Origin: Actinopolyspora saharensis
GTDB lineage: Bacteria > Actinomycetota > Actinomycetes > Mycobacteriales > Pseudonocardiaceae
Assembly: GCF_900100925.1 (NCBI RefSeq)
Contig: NZ_FNKO01000001.1
Location: 1,054,001 to 1,118,000, forward strand
DNA: 64,000 nucleotides
Direction: 5' to 3'
Shown here: piece after piece, positions 8,589 through 17,246 of the stretch
Numbering within the stretch: the first letter of the stretch is position 1
Layout: each line of letters starts with the position of its first letter
Made by a program: the position numbers and the translations under genes
Notes under the pieces: generated by a model
Seen by the model: the letters and a program-made list of their open reading frames with translations, nothing else
The model's database searches: none
What the model was told of the DNA's origin: nothing

Positions 8589-9038
8589 ATGCACACCACC
8601 GGCCGCAACCTCCCCGGACTGCTCGGCGAGGCCCGGCGCTGGTTCGAGGAGGCGCTGTCGCAATCCCTGGAGCGCAGCGGGGAGGTCCCCGTCTCGCCGC
8701 CCCAGATCCAGTTGTTCGCCGTGCTCGACGAGCAGGGCGCCACGGTGTCCGAACTGGCGCAGCGCACGGGGGTGACCAGGCAGACGGTCCACCAGGCGGT
8801 GCACGGGCTGGTGGACGCCGGGCTGCTGGAGCAGGGCCCGCACCCGAGCTCGGCCCGCCAGCGGTTGATCCGCCGCACCGCGGAGGGGGAGCGCGTGCAC
8901 CGCAGGGCGAGCGCGCTCCTGGAGGAGCTGGAGGAACGGCTCGCCGAGCGGATCGGTCGTGGTGCCGTAGCGGCGTTGCGGGAGGCGCTGGAAGCGCCCT
9001 GGGGCGAGCCTCCCGCGGTGGGGCCCGCGCCGGAGTAG
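8589..9038 (+). CDS. MarR-family transcriptional regulator
   Basis: A 149-residue winged-helix repressor. The helix-turn-helix lies at about residues 48-70 (V-S-E-L-A-Q-R-T-G-V-T-R-Q-T-V-H), followed by a basic wing with R-Q-R-L-I-R-R and a C-terminal dimerisation helix. ATG at 8589 is chosen because GGGAGGAA lies just upstream; earlier in-frame starts would run through the operator and queD start. The divergent arrangement with queD and a shared palindrome implies local autoregulated repression. Inducer is presumably a flavonol or its product, by analogy with QdoR/FdeR-like systems. Confidence 0.9.
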   Translation: MHTTGRNLPGLLGEARRWFEEALSQSLERSGEVPVSPPQIQLFAVLDEQGATVSELAQRTGVTRQTVHQAVHGLVDAGLLEQGPHPSSARQRLIRRTAEGERVHRRASALLEELEERLAERIGRGAVAALREALEAPWGEPPAVGPAPE

Positions 9039-9254
9039 GGCACGGGGGCGCTGGTCGGGCGGGGTGGCGGAAGCGCCGAGGTGCGCTGGATCGGCCCGCG
9101 GGGCGGGTTGTAATGTCACGGGTGACGTTCCGGGGCAGCGGGCTCTCGCTGCTCGGCCGTCCGTCGCACGACGCCACGCACCGACCGTCCCGCGGGGCGC
9201 GGTCCGGGCGGTTTCGTGGTCGCGCGGGCCCTCTGTCGTTCGGGAAAGGTCGTG

Positions 9255-10247
9255 ATGCGGGGACTCGATTTCGTCGCCTTCGACGTGGAGACCGCCAACG
9301 CGCGACGCGGTTCCGTCTGCGCTCTCGGCGTGGCCGTGGTGCGCGACGGGCGGCTCGTGGGCACGCACTCCTGGTTGTGCCGGCCGCCCGAACCGCTCGA
9401 TCACTTCGACCCGCACAACGTCGCCATCCACGGGATCACTCCCGAGCACGTGGCCGGGCAGCCGTCGTTCCAGCACTGCCTGGGCGAGGCGCTCGACGTG
9501 GTCGGTGACCAGCCCGTGGTGGCGCACAACGCGGCCTTCGACACGGCAGCGGTGCGGGAGGGCTGTGACGCGGAGGGGCTGATGTGGCCCACGCTGCGGT
9601 ACGGCTGCACCCTCGTGTGGTCGCGGCGCGAGCTGAAGGGCCTGGCCAATCACAGGCTGCCCACGGTGGCCGCGGCGCTCGACGTCCCGCTCGACCGGCA
9701 CCACGAGGCCGCCGCGGACGCCGAGGTGTGCGCCGGGATCCTGGTGGGGCTGGCGGGCAGGCGGGGCAGCCGCACGGTCGAGGACTTCGCCGCCGCGACG
9801 GGAACCAGGCTCGGGTTCGTCGGCACCGACACGTGGCAGGGGTGTCGCACGGTCTCCGGCGGCCGCGGCGGCGGTGGTGGTTTCCGCGAGGAGCTGACCG
9901 CGCCCGCGGTCAACATCGCCGCCGATCCCGAGCACCCGCTCTGCGGCGGGGTCGTGGTGGTCACCGGTTCCCTGTCCGTGTCCCGGCAGCGGGCCTGGGA
10001 CCTCGCCGCCGAGTGCGGGGCCACGCCGAACAAGGACGTCACCAAGCGCAGCACGCACCTGGTCGTCGGGGACGGTTTCACCGGTGACCTCTCGCCCGGG
10101 TTCACCACGGGCAAGGTGGCCAAGGCGTTGCGCCGCCGCGAGAAGGGGCAACGCCTCGAGATCCTCACCGAGGCGGAGTTCACGGCCCTGGTCACCGGGG
10201 AGCGGAGCTCGTCGGTGACCGAGGTCGGTCCGAGCGCGTCGCCGTGA
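9255..10247 (+). CDS. DEDDh 3'-5' exonuclease with C-terminal BRCT domain (DnaQ-like)
   Basis: A 330-residue protein. The exonuclease domain shows D10-V-E12, D96 (H-N-A-A-F-D) and H150-x4-D155, the DEDDh set seen in Pol III epsilon-type proofreading enzymes. After a Gly-rich linker (near residue 210) comes a BRCT fold with G-G-V-V-V-V-T-G-S-L and T-H-L-V-V-G-D. The fusion is frequent in actinomycetes and resembles exonucleases linked to DNA repair. ATG at 9255 follows GGGAAAGG; GTG at 9252 is a possible alternative. A small dyad GTCAC-GG-GTGAC lies upstream (9115-9126). Substrate and partner proteins are unknown. Confidence 0.92.
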   Translation: MRGLDFVAFDVETANARRGSVCALGVAVVRDGRLVGTHSWLCRPPEPLDHFDPHNVAIHGITPEHVAGQPSFQHCLGEALDVVGDQPVVAHNAAFDTAAVREGCDAEGLMWPTLRYGCTLVWSRRELKGLANHRLPTVAAALDVPLDRHHEAAADAEVCAGILVGLAGRRGSRTVEDFAAATGTRLGFVGTDTWQGCRTVSGGRGGGGGFREELTAPAVNIAADPEHPLCGGVVVVTGSLSVSRQRAWDLAAECGATPNKDVTKRSTHLVVGDGFTGDLSPGFTTGKVAKALRRREKGQRLEILTEAEFTALVTGERSSSVTEVGPSASP

Positions 10248-10437
10248 CCGCTCTCGTCGCCGGGGAACGTGTCACGCTTCCGGTCGAAGCGCCGGGACGG
10301 TTCCGCGAGAGGGCCCGCGCGCTCTGCCGCCGGCGTCGTTGTGGTGTATCCATGCGGGAGCGGGTCGGCGGCGGTGGCCGGGGGTGGCGTGGCCACTGCC
10401 GGGGATCCGGTGGGACCGGACGTGGAGAGGAGTCGTG

Positions 10438-11553
10438 GTGTTCGAGACCCGAGCAGCAGTGGCCCGCCCCGGAGCCGGGGCTTTCACCTGGGAGAGCGTC
10501 CGACTGGAGGATCCGCGTCCGGACGAGGTGCTCGTGCGCGTCGTGGGGGCGGGCATCTGCCACACCGATCTGGCCAGCCGGGACGAGCAGCTGCACACCT
10601 CGTTGCCCGCCGTGCTCGGACACGAGGGAGCGGGGGTGGTCGAGGCAGTGGGCGAGTCCGTCACCGGAGTCGCCGTCGGCGACACGGTGCTGCTGTCCTT
10701 CGACTCCTGCGGAGGTTGTCCCGCCTGTCTGCACGGCCACCCGGCCTACTGCCGGAGCTTCATCCCCCGCAACTTCGACGCGGCTCGTCCCGACGGAACG
10801 ACACCGATCCGGTCGGTCGACGATTCCCCGATCGGTGGGCGCTTCTTCGGGCAGTCCTCCTTCGCCGAGCACTGCGTGGCTCACGAGCGTGGCGTCGTGC
10901 CGGTGAAGGCCGCCGACGAGGATGAGCTGGCGTTGCTCGCCCCGATCGGATGCGGCGTCCAGACCGGTGCGGGCGCCGTGCTCAACGAGCTCTCCGTCCG
11001 GCCGGGGGACAGCGTCGCCGTCTTCGGGGCGGGCGCGGTAGGTCTGTCGGCCGTCATGGCCGCGGCGCTCACCACGGCGACCAGGGTCGTGGTCGTCGAC
11101 ATCATCGCCTCCCGACTGGAACTCGCGAAGGAGATGGGCGCCACCGACGTGATCAACGGTGCCGAGGAGGACGTCGCGGCCCGGCTCGGGGAGGTGACCG
11201 GTGGCAGGGGAGTCGACCACGCGTTGGAGAGCAGCGGGGTTCCCGCGTTGCTGCGCCAGGCCGTCGACGCCCTGTCGGTGGGGGGAACTGTGGCGGTGGC
11301 GGGGGCTCCTCCGGTGGGCACGGATGCCTCCTTCGACGTCAACTTCCTGCTCAACGGCCGTGGCATCCGAGGTGTGACCGAGGGAGACAGTGATCTGACG
11401 AGCTTCGTGCCCAGTCTGGTCGAGCTGTACCGGAGGGGGCGGCTGCCCTTCGACCGGATGGTCCGCACCTACTCACCGGAACGGATCGAGGAGGCGGCTG
11501 CCGATGCCGGGGCCGGTGAGGTGCTCAAACCGGTGCTGCGTTTTCCCTCCTGA
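10438..11553 (+). CDS. Zinc-dependent NAD(P) alcohol dehydrogenase (MDR, aryl-alcohol type)
   Basis: A 371-residue medium-chain dehydrogenase. Catalytic zinc ligands are C41, H62 and C172. The structural zinc lobe has C91, C94, C97 and C105. The nucleotide-binding G-A-G-A-V-G occurs near residue 200, followed by an acidic strand end (V-V-D), which favours NAD. Overall pattern resembles benzyl/aryl-alcohol dehydrogenases (XylB/AreB-like), which oxidise aromatic alcohols to aldehydes. GTG at 10438 is preferred over GTG at 10435 because AGGAG is then 5 nt upstream. No operon partner; it is convergent with the ABC operon across two hairpins. Confidence 0.9.
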   Translation: MFETRAAVARPGAGAFTWESVRLEDPRPDEVLVRVVGAGICHTDLASRDEQLHTSLPAVLGHEGAGVVEAVGESVTGVAVGDTVLLSFDSCGGCPACLHGHPAYCRSFIPRNFDAARPDGTTPIRSVDDSPIGGRFFGQSSFAEHCVAHERGVVPVKAADEDELALLAPIGCGVQTGAGAVLNELSVRPGDSVAVFGAGAVGLSAVMAAALTTATRVVVVDIIASRLELAKEMGATDVINGAEEDVAARLGEVTGGRGVDHALESSGVPALLRQAVDALSVGGTVAVAGAPPVGTDASFDVNFLLNGRGIRGVTEGDSDLTSFVPSLVELYRRGRLPFDRMVRTYSPERIEEAAADAGAGEVLKPVLRFPS

Positions 11554-11570
11554 ACCGGCCGAGCCGGTTC
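11552..11570. terminator. Short hairpin at the dehydrogenase stop
   Basis: GAACCGGC/GCCGGTTC (8 bp, loop CGA) begins within the stop codon context. Probably assists termination together with the next hairpin. Confidence 0.45.
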
Positions 11571-11597
11571 CGAGCGGGCAGTGCTGCCCAGCGGGCG

Positions 11598-11628
11598 CCT
11601 CCCGCCCGGACGGTTCGCGGGCGGGAGG
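11598..11628. terminator. Bidirectional hairpin terminator
   Basis: CCTCCCGCCC pairs perfectly with GGGCGGGAGG (10 bp, 11-nt loop) immediately after the ABC permease stop on the minus strand. It lies between convergent genes. Confidence 0.7.
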
Positions 11629-12327
11629 TCAGGGAACGGCCCGGCGCAGGGTCAGATAGCCCGTCGCGGCGATGACCACCGCCAGCGCCAGCGGGTAGCC
11701 ACCGAGCAGGGCCGTCGGCGGCTGCTCGACGAAGAAGCGCCCGATCGAGGGCCACCACCCCTGCCAGCTCGCCACGACCGCGAGCGTTCCGGCCAGCAGC
11801 CCGATGCCGAACACCAGCGTGTACACCCCGGGCTGGCCCCAGCGCTTGAACACGATGCCCACCCACACGCCGAGGAACGCCAGCAGCAGGAACGGGGCCG
11901 TGTAGGTGAGCAGCTGTGCCGGGGCGCTGTCCTGGGGCAGGAAGGGCAGCGTGAAGAACCGCAGCCGCAGGCCCCAGCCCGATGTGGCCCGTTCGAGCAG
12001 GCTCAGCAGGTACAGCAGCACCCCGTAGCCGATCGACTGGCCCACCACGACCAGGGCGGTGGCGCCGTAGAAGGTTCGTCGGGTGACGCTGAGCCCGGCC
12101 GCGAAGGGGAAGACTTGGGTGATGGTCTGCAGGTGCACGGCCAGCATGACGCAGTAGATCGACATCAGGGCCCCGCTGATCACCTCCCCCTGCGCGGAGG
12201 GGGAGCTCAGCACGGTGTAGGAGGCCATGTTGATCAGGAACACGGCTGCCAGCACGAGCAGCGGCATTCCCAGGACCGCGAACTTGTTGACGAGTTGGAT
12301 GCGGGCGACTGTGAGCAGACGTGTCAT
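11629..12327 (-). CDS. ABC transporter permease (six-helix type)
   Basis: A 232-residue hydrophobic protein with about six membrane segments and no recognisable solute-binding features. Its ATG overlaps the stop of the ATPase gene by 4 bp, making it the membrane partner of that ATPase. The GntR-ATPase-permease arrangement is that of YtrA-type exporters/bacitracin-like or membrane-stress ABC systems, where a small GntR repressor controls a transporter responding to cell-wall antibiotics. The substrate cannot be deduced. Confidence 0.8.
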   Translation of the reverse strand: MTRLLTVARIQLVNKFAVLGMPLLVLAAVFLINMASYTVLSSPSAQGEVISGALMSIYCVMLAVHLQTITQVFPFAAGLSVTRRTFYGATALVVVGQSIGYGVLLYLLSLLERATSGWGLRLRFFTLPFLPQDSAPAQLLTYTAPFLLLAFLGVWVGIVFKRWGQPGVYTLVFGIGLLAGTLAVVASWQGWWPSIGRFFVEQPPTALLGGYPLALAVVIAATGYLTLRRAVP

Positions 12328-13226
12328 CGGTGCGCTCTCCCGTCGTTCGTGGCACCGGGCGCGGTGCGTTCGTCGGCTGCCTGCTGGGTGGTTCGGATGA
12401 CGAGCTGCTGCAGTGAGACCGGTTCCACGTGCAGCTCGTCCGGGACGTGCTCGGGGGCGGCTCCGCTCAGGGTCACGCGGAGGAACCCGCCGAGCTGCTC
12501 GCGGTGCAGTTCGGTGCGCCCGGCCGCGAACTCCTCGACGGACCGGGCCGGGCCGGTGACCGTGACGGCGCGGGAGCGCAGGTTCTCGGTGTCCTCGTCG
12601 AGCAGGACCTGTCCGGCGTCGATCAGCGTGACGTGCTCGATCAGGTCACTGACCTCGTCGATGAGGTGCGTGGACAGCACGATGGTGCGCGGGTGCTCGG
12701 CGTAGTCGGCCAGCAGCCGGTCGTAGAACCGCTGGCGGGCCACCGCGTCCAGCCCGAGGTAGGGCTCGTCGAAGAAGGTCAGCGGGGCGCGGGAGGCGAG
12801 TCCGATGATGACGCCGAGCGCGGACAACTGCCCCCGGGACAACTTCTTGATGCGTCGTTTGAGCGGAAGTTGGAATTCCTCGATCAGCGATTCGGCGAAT
12901 TCCGGGTCCCAGTTCTCGTAGAGCAGGCTCGCCGCGGTCAGCGCGTGGTGCACCGAGAACGTCTCCGGGTATTTCTGGGACTCCTTGACGAAGCAGACGT
13001 GGCTGAGCACGTCGGCGTTCTCGTAGGGGCGCTGCCCGAACACCTCGACGTTTCCCGAGCTCTCGAACTCCTGACCGGTCAGGATGCGCATGATCGTCGT
13101 CTTGCCCGCTCCGTTGCGCCCGAGCAGCCCGTGGATCCGGTTCTCGGTGAAGTCCAGCGAGACGTCGTCGAGCGCGACCACGTTCCGGTATTTCTTGTTC
13201 ACTCCGCGCGTGCTGACCGCTGTCAT
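12324..13226 (-). CDS. ABC transporter ATP-binding protein
   Basis: A 300-residue ATPase. It shows Walker A G-R-N-G-A-G-K-T-T, a variant signature L-S-R-G-Q (usual L-S-G-G-Q), Walker B L-T-F-F-D-E-P and the switch histidine in S-T-H. About 80 further residues after the nucleotide-binding domain are typical of exporter ATPases. ATG at 13226 overlaps the GntR stop (ATGA), and its own stop overlaps the permease start, so the three genes form a tight operon. Substitution in the signature loop is common in YtrB-like ATPases. Confidence 0.9.
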   Translation of the reverse strand: MTAVSTRGVNKKYRNVVALDDVSLDFTENRIHGLLGRNGAGKTTIMRILTGQEFESSGNVEVFGQRPYENADVLSHVCFVKESQKYPETFSVHHALTAASLLYENWDPEFAESLIEEFQLPLKRRIKKLSRGQLSALGVIIGLASRAPLTFFDEPYLGLDAVARQRFYDRLLADYAEHPRTIVLSTHLIDEVSDLIEHVTLIDAGQVLLDEDTENLRSRAVTVTGPARSVEEFAAGRTELHREQLGGFLRVTLSGAAPEHVPDELHVEPVSLQQLVIRTTQQAADERTAPGATNDGRAHR

Positions 13227-13594
13227 GTTTCGTCGCTCCAGGCGTCGATCATCTTTTTCAGGTCCTCGGCGTTCATTCCCAGTTTGTGCGCCTCGTCGAG
13301 CAGGGGGGCGATGAATTTCTCCCCGAAGGTCTGCCTGCGTCGTTCGAGCAGCTGCTCGCGCGCCCCGCTGGCCACGAACATCCCGATTCCTCTCCGCTTG
13401 TAGAGCACCCCGTCGGTGACCAGCTTGTTGATGCCGTTGGCCGCTGTGGCCGGGTTGATCCGGTGGAAGGTGGCGAGTTCGTTGGTCGAGGGCGCCCGTG
13501 ACTCCTCGGGCAGCGAGCCGTCGATGACCGAGCTTTCGACCTGCTCGGCGATCTGGAGGAACAGCGGGCGGCCGTCGTCCGTCACGGCCACCAC
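13223..13594 (-). CDS. GntR-family regulator, YtrA subfamily
   Basis: A 123-residue protein. It has the GntR winged helix (P-L-F-L-Q-I-A-E-Q-V-E-S-S-V near the N-terminus, then T-N-E-L-A-T-F-H-R-I-N-P-A-T-A) and only a short C-terminal helical tail, the hallmark of the YtrA subfamily. These repress their own operon and adjacent ABC transporter. Starts at GTG 13594 (a second GTG follows directly); the ribosome-binding site is weak. An exact tandem octamer just upstream is a candidate operator. Confidence 0.85.
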   Translation of the reverse strand: MVAVTDDGRPLFLQIAEQVESSVIDGSLPEESRAPSTNELATFHRINPATAANGINKLVTDGVLYKRRGIGMFVASGAREQLLERRRQTFGEKFIAPLLDEAHKLGMNAEDLKKMIDAWSDET

Positions 13595-13603
13595 CGCCGC
13601 CCG

Positions 13604-13619
13604 AGTTGGTTAGTTGGTT
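13604..13619. repeat. Exact tandem octamer AGTTGGTT x2
   Basis: Two adjacent copies of AGTTGGTT (13604-13611, 13612-13619), 10 nt upstream of the GntR start. Possible repressor site or leader element; it stands out in the GC-rich surroundings. Confidence 0.5.
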
Positions 13620-13871
13620 CATTAGTCATGTGGGTAACCATGCCAGTGGTGGACCGGGGAGTCAACTCCCGTGACGCGCTGCCGGAGCCGTGCGGGGAGA
13701 CCGATACCCGTCTCGGGTGGGCAGCGAGGCAGCGCGGGGCGCTCGGGCGGGGTCGGGCGCTCAGGAGCGCGTGGGCCGGGGCGCGCTCCGGTCGGCGCCG
13801 CGGAGGGGAACCGGACGGGTGCGGCTGGTGGGGCAGTGCCGCACCGCCGCCGGGAAGAACGCGCACGAACG
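13620..13871. other. Intergenic, upstream of GntR operon
   Basis: No gene recognised. It should contain the promoter of the GntR-ABC operon, but no convincing hexamer pair was found. Confidence 0.35.
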
Positions 13872-13891
13872 CGGGGAGGGTGCCCTCCCCG
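13872..13891. terminator. Hairpin terminator after lipoate-ligase-like gene
   Basis: CGGGGAGGG/CCCTCCCCG inverted repeat, 15 nt past the stop of the upstream minus-strand gene. The two central bases leave an effective four-base loop. Confidence 0.65.
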
Positions 13892-13905
13892 GCGGGAACG
13901 TCGCG

Positions 13906-14667
13906 CTAGCTCCGCGGCGTGCTCAGGCGGTGCTCGTCGAGCAGCTTTCCGGTGTCGTCGAGCAGCTCCTCGTCGACGTCGGCGGGCACCAGCCCGAAAC
14001 GCTCGTCGTAGGCGTTTATCACGGCCTGTTCGAGCTCGTCGAGGGCGACGTTCGGCGCCTCCTCGCGCACGGAGCCCACCGACTCCGGGTCGAACGGCAG
14101 GTCGAGGTGGCGGTAGACCTCGGCCAGCACCGGTCGCAGCAGCTCGGCGTCGTCGACGACGGCGACCGCGCTGAACAGCCAGGCCCCGCGGATCATCCGC
14201 TGGGCGGTCCCGACGAGCTTGACCCGGCCGCCCGCGTTCACGCTGTGCTCACCGGGGCAGTACTCGCCGGGCACCGCGCCGACGCGGGCGTCCACGCCCC
14301 GCCTGCGCAGCACCTCGGTCCACAGCTCGGCGTAGCCGCGGAAGCGCTCGTCCATGCCGGACAGGAACCCGGGGTCCTGCCCGATGTGGTCGACGACCAG
14401 CGAGTTGGCGGTGTAGGCCACGGCGCGTCCTCCCGGGGCGCGCACCACCGGGGTGAAGCCGGCGTCGCGGACGGCGCGCAGCGCGGCGTCGAATCCGGGC
14501 CGCAGGGTGTCCCTCCTGCCGAAGGCGACCACGGGGGCGCTCGGCCGATAGATCCGCACAGCGGGTCCGGCCGCTCCGCGGCCGACGCGACGCACCAGCG
14601 CGTGGGCGAGCCCGACTTCCGTGGCTTGGTCGTCGGTCGTCTCGAGCGCTCCACGCAGCAGGTCCAC
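13906..14667 (-). CDS. Lipoate-protein ligase A-like acyltransferase (BPL/LPL domain)
   Basis: A 253-residue protein of the biotin/lipoate protein ligase fold. The motif R-A-P-G-G-R-A-V is followed by a hydrophobic strand, and the catalytic-lysine segment R-V-K-L-V-G-T-A-Q-R resembles K-[IVL]-x-G-[ST]-A-Q-R of LplA/LipM/LipL enzymes. A Y-C-P-G-E-H-S-V segment lies between them. It may attach or transfer lipoyl/octanoyl groups to carrier domains, but the usual lipoylation genes are absent here, so exact activity is open. GTG start at 14667. It lies 54 nt upstream of the following permease gene's end on the same strand and need not share a promoter with it. Confidence 0.8.
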   Translation of the reverse strand: MDLLRGALETTDDQATEVGLAHALVRRVGRGAAGPAVRIYRPSAPVVAFGRRDTLRPGFDAALRAVRDAGFTPVVRAPGGRAVAYTANSLVVDHIGQDPGFLSGMDERFRGYAELWTEVLRRRGVDARVGAVPGEYCPGEHSVNAGGRVKLVGTAQRMIRGAWLFSAVAVVDDAELLRPVLAEVYRHLDLPFDPESVGSVREEAPNVALDELEQAVINAYDERFGLVPADVDEELLDDTGKLLDEHRLSTPRS

Positions 14668-14721
14668 GTTTCCGCATCCTACTGGTGCGGGGACGGGCCC
14701 GTGACCGCGGAGCCGTTCGGT

Positions 14722-16146
14722 TCACCGGGTCTCGTCCGGGTGGGCGGAGTGCGTGGTCGCGGTCGGGGCCGGGTGGCCATGCTGGGCGGTGGTCCGGGGG
14801 AGCCCGAGCAGCCACACCGCTCCCAGCAGCGCCCAGCCGCCGAGGATGATCCACTCGGCCGGCCAGTCGAGTCCGCTGGGCATGCCGGGCAGGAACAGCA
14901 CGGCCAGCCCGAGGCTCAGCGTCAGGGCCAGCCCGCCGACGGTTCTTCCGCAGCGAACCCGGAACGGGCGGGGCATGTCCGGCTCGCGGTGCCGCAGCAC
15001 CAGAAAGCTGCTCGCCACCATCAGGTAGGCGACCACGATGGCGAACCCGCCCGCGTCGATCAGCCAGGTGAGCATCTTCTCGCCGAACAGCGGGGCGATC
15101 AGGGACAGTCCGCCGACGAACAGGATCGCGTTGCTCGGCGTGCCGAACCGGGGGTGGATCCTGGCGAACCAGCTCGGCAGCATTCCCGAGCAGGCCATGG
15201 CGTGGACCAGTCGGCTCGCGCCGAGCAGGAAGCCGTTCCAGCTGGTGAGGATGCCGGCTATGCCGCCGAGCACGAGCAGGGTGCCCATCGTCGGACTGTT
15301 CCACAGCGCGCTCATGCCGTCGCCTGCCGCGAGCTCGGACCGGGCGAGGTCCTCGGCCGGGAGTCCGGAACCGACCGTGAGCACGATCAGCACGTACCAG
15401 GCCGTGGCGGTGCAGGTGGCCAGCACGAGCAGTTTGCCGATGCGGCGGAAGGGCAGTCCGATCTCCCCCGCGGACTGGGGGATCACGTCGAAGCCCACGA
15501 ACAGGAACGGCACGGCCACCAGCACGCTCAGCACGCCTGCCGGGGCGGCGGAGACCAGCGGGCGCATGTTCGCGGGATCACCGCCGAGGAAGGAGCCCAG
15601 CAGCAGTGTGGCACCGACCGCGAGCAGGAACAGCACGGCCAGGCTCTGCAGCACGGCGGCCGGGCGCACCCCGACGTAGTTCACCGCGGTCATCACCGCG
15701 GCCCCGAGCACGCCCACCCCCGCCCAGGTGGCGAACACGTCCTCGCCGGCCACCGACCACAGCTGACCGGCGGGCAGCTCGGGAAAGACGTAGCTCAGGC
15801 TCTGCGGCAGCGCCACGGCCTCGAAGGCGACCACCGAGACGTAGCCCAGCACCAGCATCCACGAGGTGATGAAGGCGGGACGCGTTCCGAGCGCGCGCAG
15901 CACGTAGTTGTGCTCGCCACCGGCGTGCGGCATGGCCGAGACCAGCTCGGCGTAGGTCAGCCCGACGAGACCGACGACGACACCGCCGAGCAGGAAGGCC
16001 GCGGCGGCCCCCAGAGTTCCCGCTCGGGTGATGAACTCCCCGGTGCGGACGATCCAGCCGAAACCGATCATGGCTCCGAAGGCGATCGCGAGCACTTCCC
16101 ACCGGCCGAGCACGCGCGCGAAGGAGCGCTGTTCGTCGTCGATCAT
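14722..16146 (-). CDS. APC-family amino acid permease
   Basis: A 474-residue integral membrane protein with about 12 helices. The first helix carries the family signature A-I-A-F-G-A-M-I-G-F-G-W, the APC substrate-site glycine-rich break. Later come P-H-A-G-G-E-H-N-Y and F-V-G-F-D-V-I-P-Q-S-A-G-E. Proteins of this type import amino acids or small amines by proton or substrate exchange. ATG at 16146 with GGGAGAG upstream fixes the start; a longer upstream frame is discarded. Substrate not deducible. Confidence 0.88.
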   Translation of the reverse strand: MIDDEQRSFARVLGRWEVLAIAFGAMIGFGWIVRTGEFITRAGTLGAAAAFLLGGVVVGLVGLTYAELVSAMPHAGGEHNYVLRALGTRPAFITSWMLVLGYVSVVAFEAVALPQSLSYVFPELPAGQLWSVAGEDVFATWAGVGVLGAAVMTAVNYVGVRPAAVLQSLAVLFLLAVGATLLLGSFLGGDPANMRPLVSAAPAGVLSVLVAVPFLFVGFDVIPQSAGEIGLPFRRIGKLLVLATCTATAWYVLIVLTVGSGLPAEDLARSELAAGDGMSALWNSPTMGTLLVLGGIAGILTSWNGFLLGASRLVHAMACSGMLPSWFARIHPRFGTPSNAILFVGGLSLIAPLFGEKMLTWLIDAGGFAIVVAYLMVASSFLVLRHREPDMPRPFRVRCGRTVGGLALTLSLGLAVLFLPGMPSGLDWPAEWIILGGWALLGAVWLLGLPRTTAQHGHPAPTATTHSAHPDETR

Positions 16147-16573
16147 GGTCTCTCCCGCCGGGAACCGTGTTCGGGTTTTCCGGGCACGGGGACATCCTGA
16201 TCCCGCGGGTGCGGACGGAACCAGCACCGAAACGGATGACAGCAGCGGGCAGCGCTCGGACGGGGCGAGAGGTGTGCTCGCGGGCTCCGGCCTCGTGCGG
16301 CGGGGAGTCGGGGCCCGCCGGTTTCGGTCACCGGGGTTGGCCGCCCGGAATGATTCGGTCCCGGAATTGGGAGGAGGCCGCGCGAAGGCCCGCGGGCGCC
16401 GTCGCGTCGAGCGCGGCCGGGCAGAACCGGGCAGAAGAGTCTCGTTCTCGGGAAAGGCGGAAACATCGCGGTTCCGCAGAAGTGGAAACATCGCGCCGCG
16501 AGGCGCGGTGCGGGCGCGCCGCCGCTCGTCCAGCGGGGTGGGAGAAGTGCTTTTCGGTGCGTGCTCCGGGGTG
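16147..16573. other. Intergenic, permease promoter region
   Basis: No gene recognised. Overlapping frames on both strands are low-complexity Arg/Pro/Ala. It holds the leader of the permease gene. Confidence 0.4.
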
Positions 16574-16603
16574 ACCGAGCAGACGGTGGGGCGTCTGCTC
16601 GGT
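16574..16603. terminator. Hairpin terminator of the Hsp20 gene
   Basis: ACCGAGCAGACG pairs perfectly with CGTCTGCTCGGT (12 bp, 6-nt loop), 36 nt after the Hsp20 stop on the minus strand. Confidence 0.7.
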
Positions 16604-16638
16604 TTACCTGCTGCCGCGTGCGGAATGCGCGTGGGTCG

Positions 16639-17241
16639 TCAGGCGGACTCCACGGAGACCCGTCGTGGGTGCTCCTCGGAGTGCTCCGCGGTGTGGGCGC
16701 GAATGCTCAACGTTCCATTGCTCATGCTCGCGGTGACGCTGTCCGCGTCCACTCCGGGAGGCAGGCTCACCTCACGGTGGAAAACCCGTCCTGCGCTGAT
16801 GCCCGAAACGGTCATCAGGACCCGCCGCCGCAGGCCCACGTCCACTTCGCTCGCCGTGACACCGGGCAGGGAGACGTCGATGTTGACGTTTCCCGCCGGG
16901 TTCACCGAAGTGCTCGCCGTCGGTTCCCAGGAGTTCTCCGGGGAGGCCTCGGAGGGAAGGTCCCGTCCCATGAGCCACTGCTGCTTCTGGCGCAGCGGCT
17001 TGGAACGAGTCTGCCGGAGTTCCGCACTGTTCCGGGCTTCCCACTGCTCCGGGATGACGGAGCTGGGGGCTTCGGCCAGTGATTGCTGTTCGTGTTGCGA
17101 ATGATCGACCGTCGTTCTGCCGCGCTTCATGTCGCGCAGCAGCAACGCCAGGGAAGCGACCAACGGCCGGATCGGATTGCTCAATCCCACCATCTCCCAG
17201 GACCCGCGTGGCGAGTTGTTCGAGGACAACCCGTTTATCAT
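16639..17241 (-). CDS. Hsp20/alpha-crystallin family small heat-shock protein
   Basis: A 200-residue protein. The C-terminal half (about residues 112-190) is an alpha-crystallin domain: N-I-D-V-S-L-P-G-V then L-P-P-G-V-D-A-D-S-V and the late strand S-N-G-T-L-S-I. These proteins bind unfolding clients without ATP. The N-terminal about 100 residues, rich in Gln/Ser/Glu, are unlike the usual short actinobacterial Hsp20 N-terminus; the domain itself is diverged. ATG at 17241 is supported by a promoter whose start site falls on its A (leaderless) rather than by a ribosome-binding site. An internal ATG start is possible. Confidence 0.75.
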   Translation of the reverse strand: MINGLSSNNSPRGSWEMVGLSNPIRPLVASLALLLRDMKRGRTTVDHSQHEQQSLAEAPSSVIPEQWEARNSAELRQTRSKPLRQKQQWLMGRDLPSEASPENSWEPTASTSVNPAGNVNIDVSLPGVTASEVDVGLRRRVLMTVSGISAGRVFHREVSLPPGVDADSVTASMSNGTLSIRAHTAEHSEEHPRRVSVESA

Positions 17242-17246
17242 GAACC

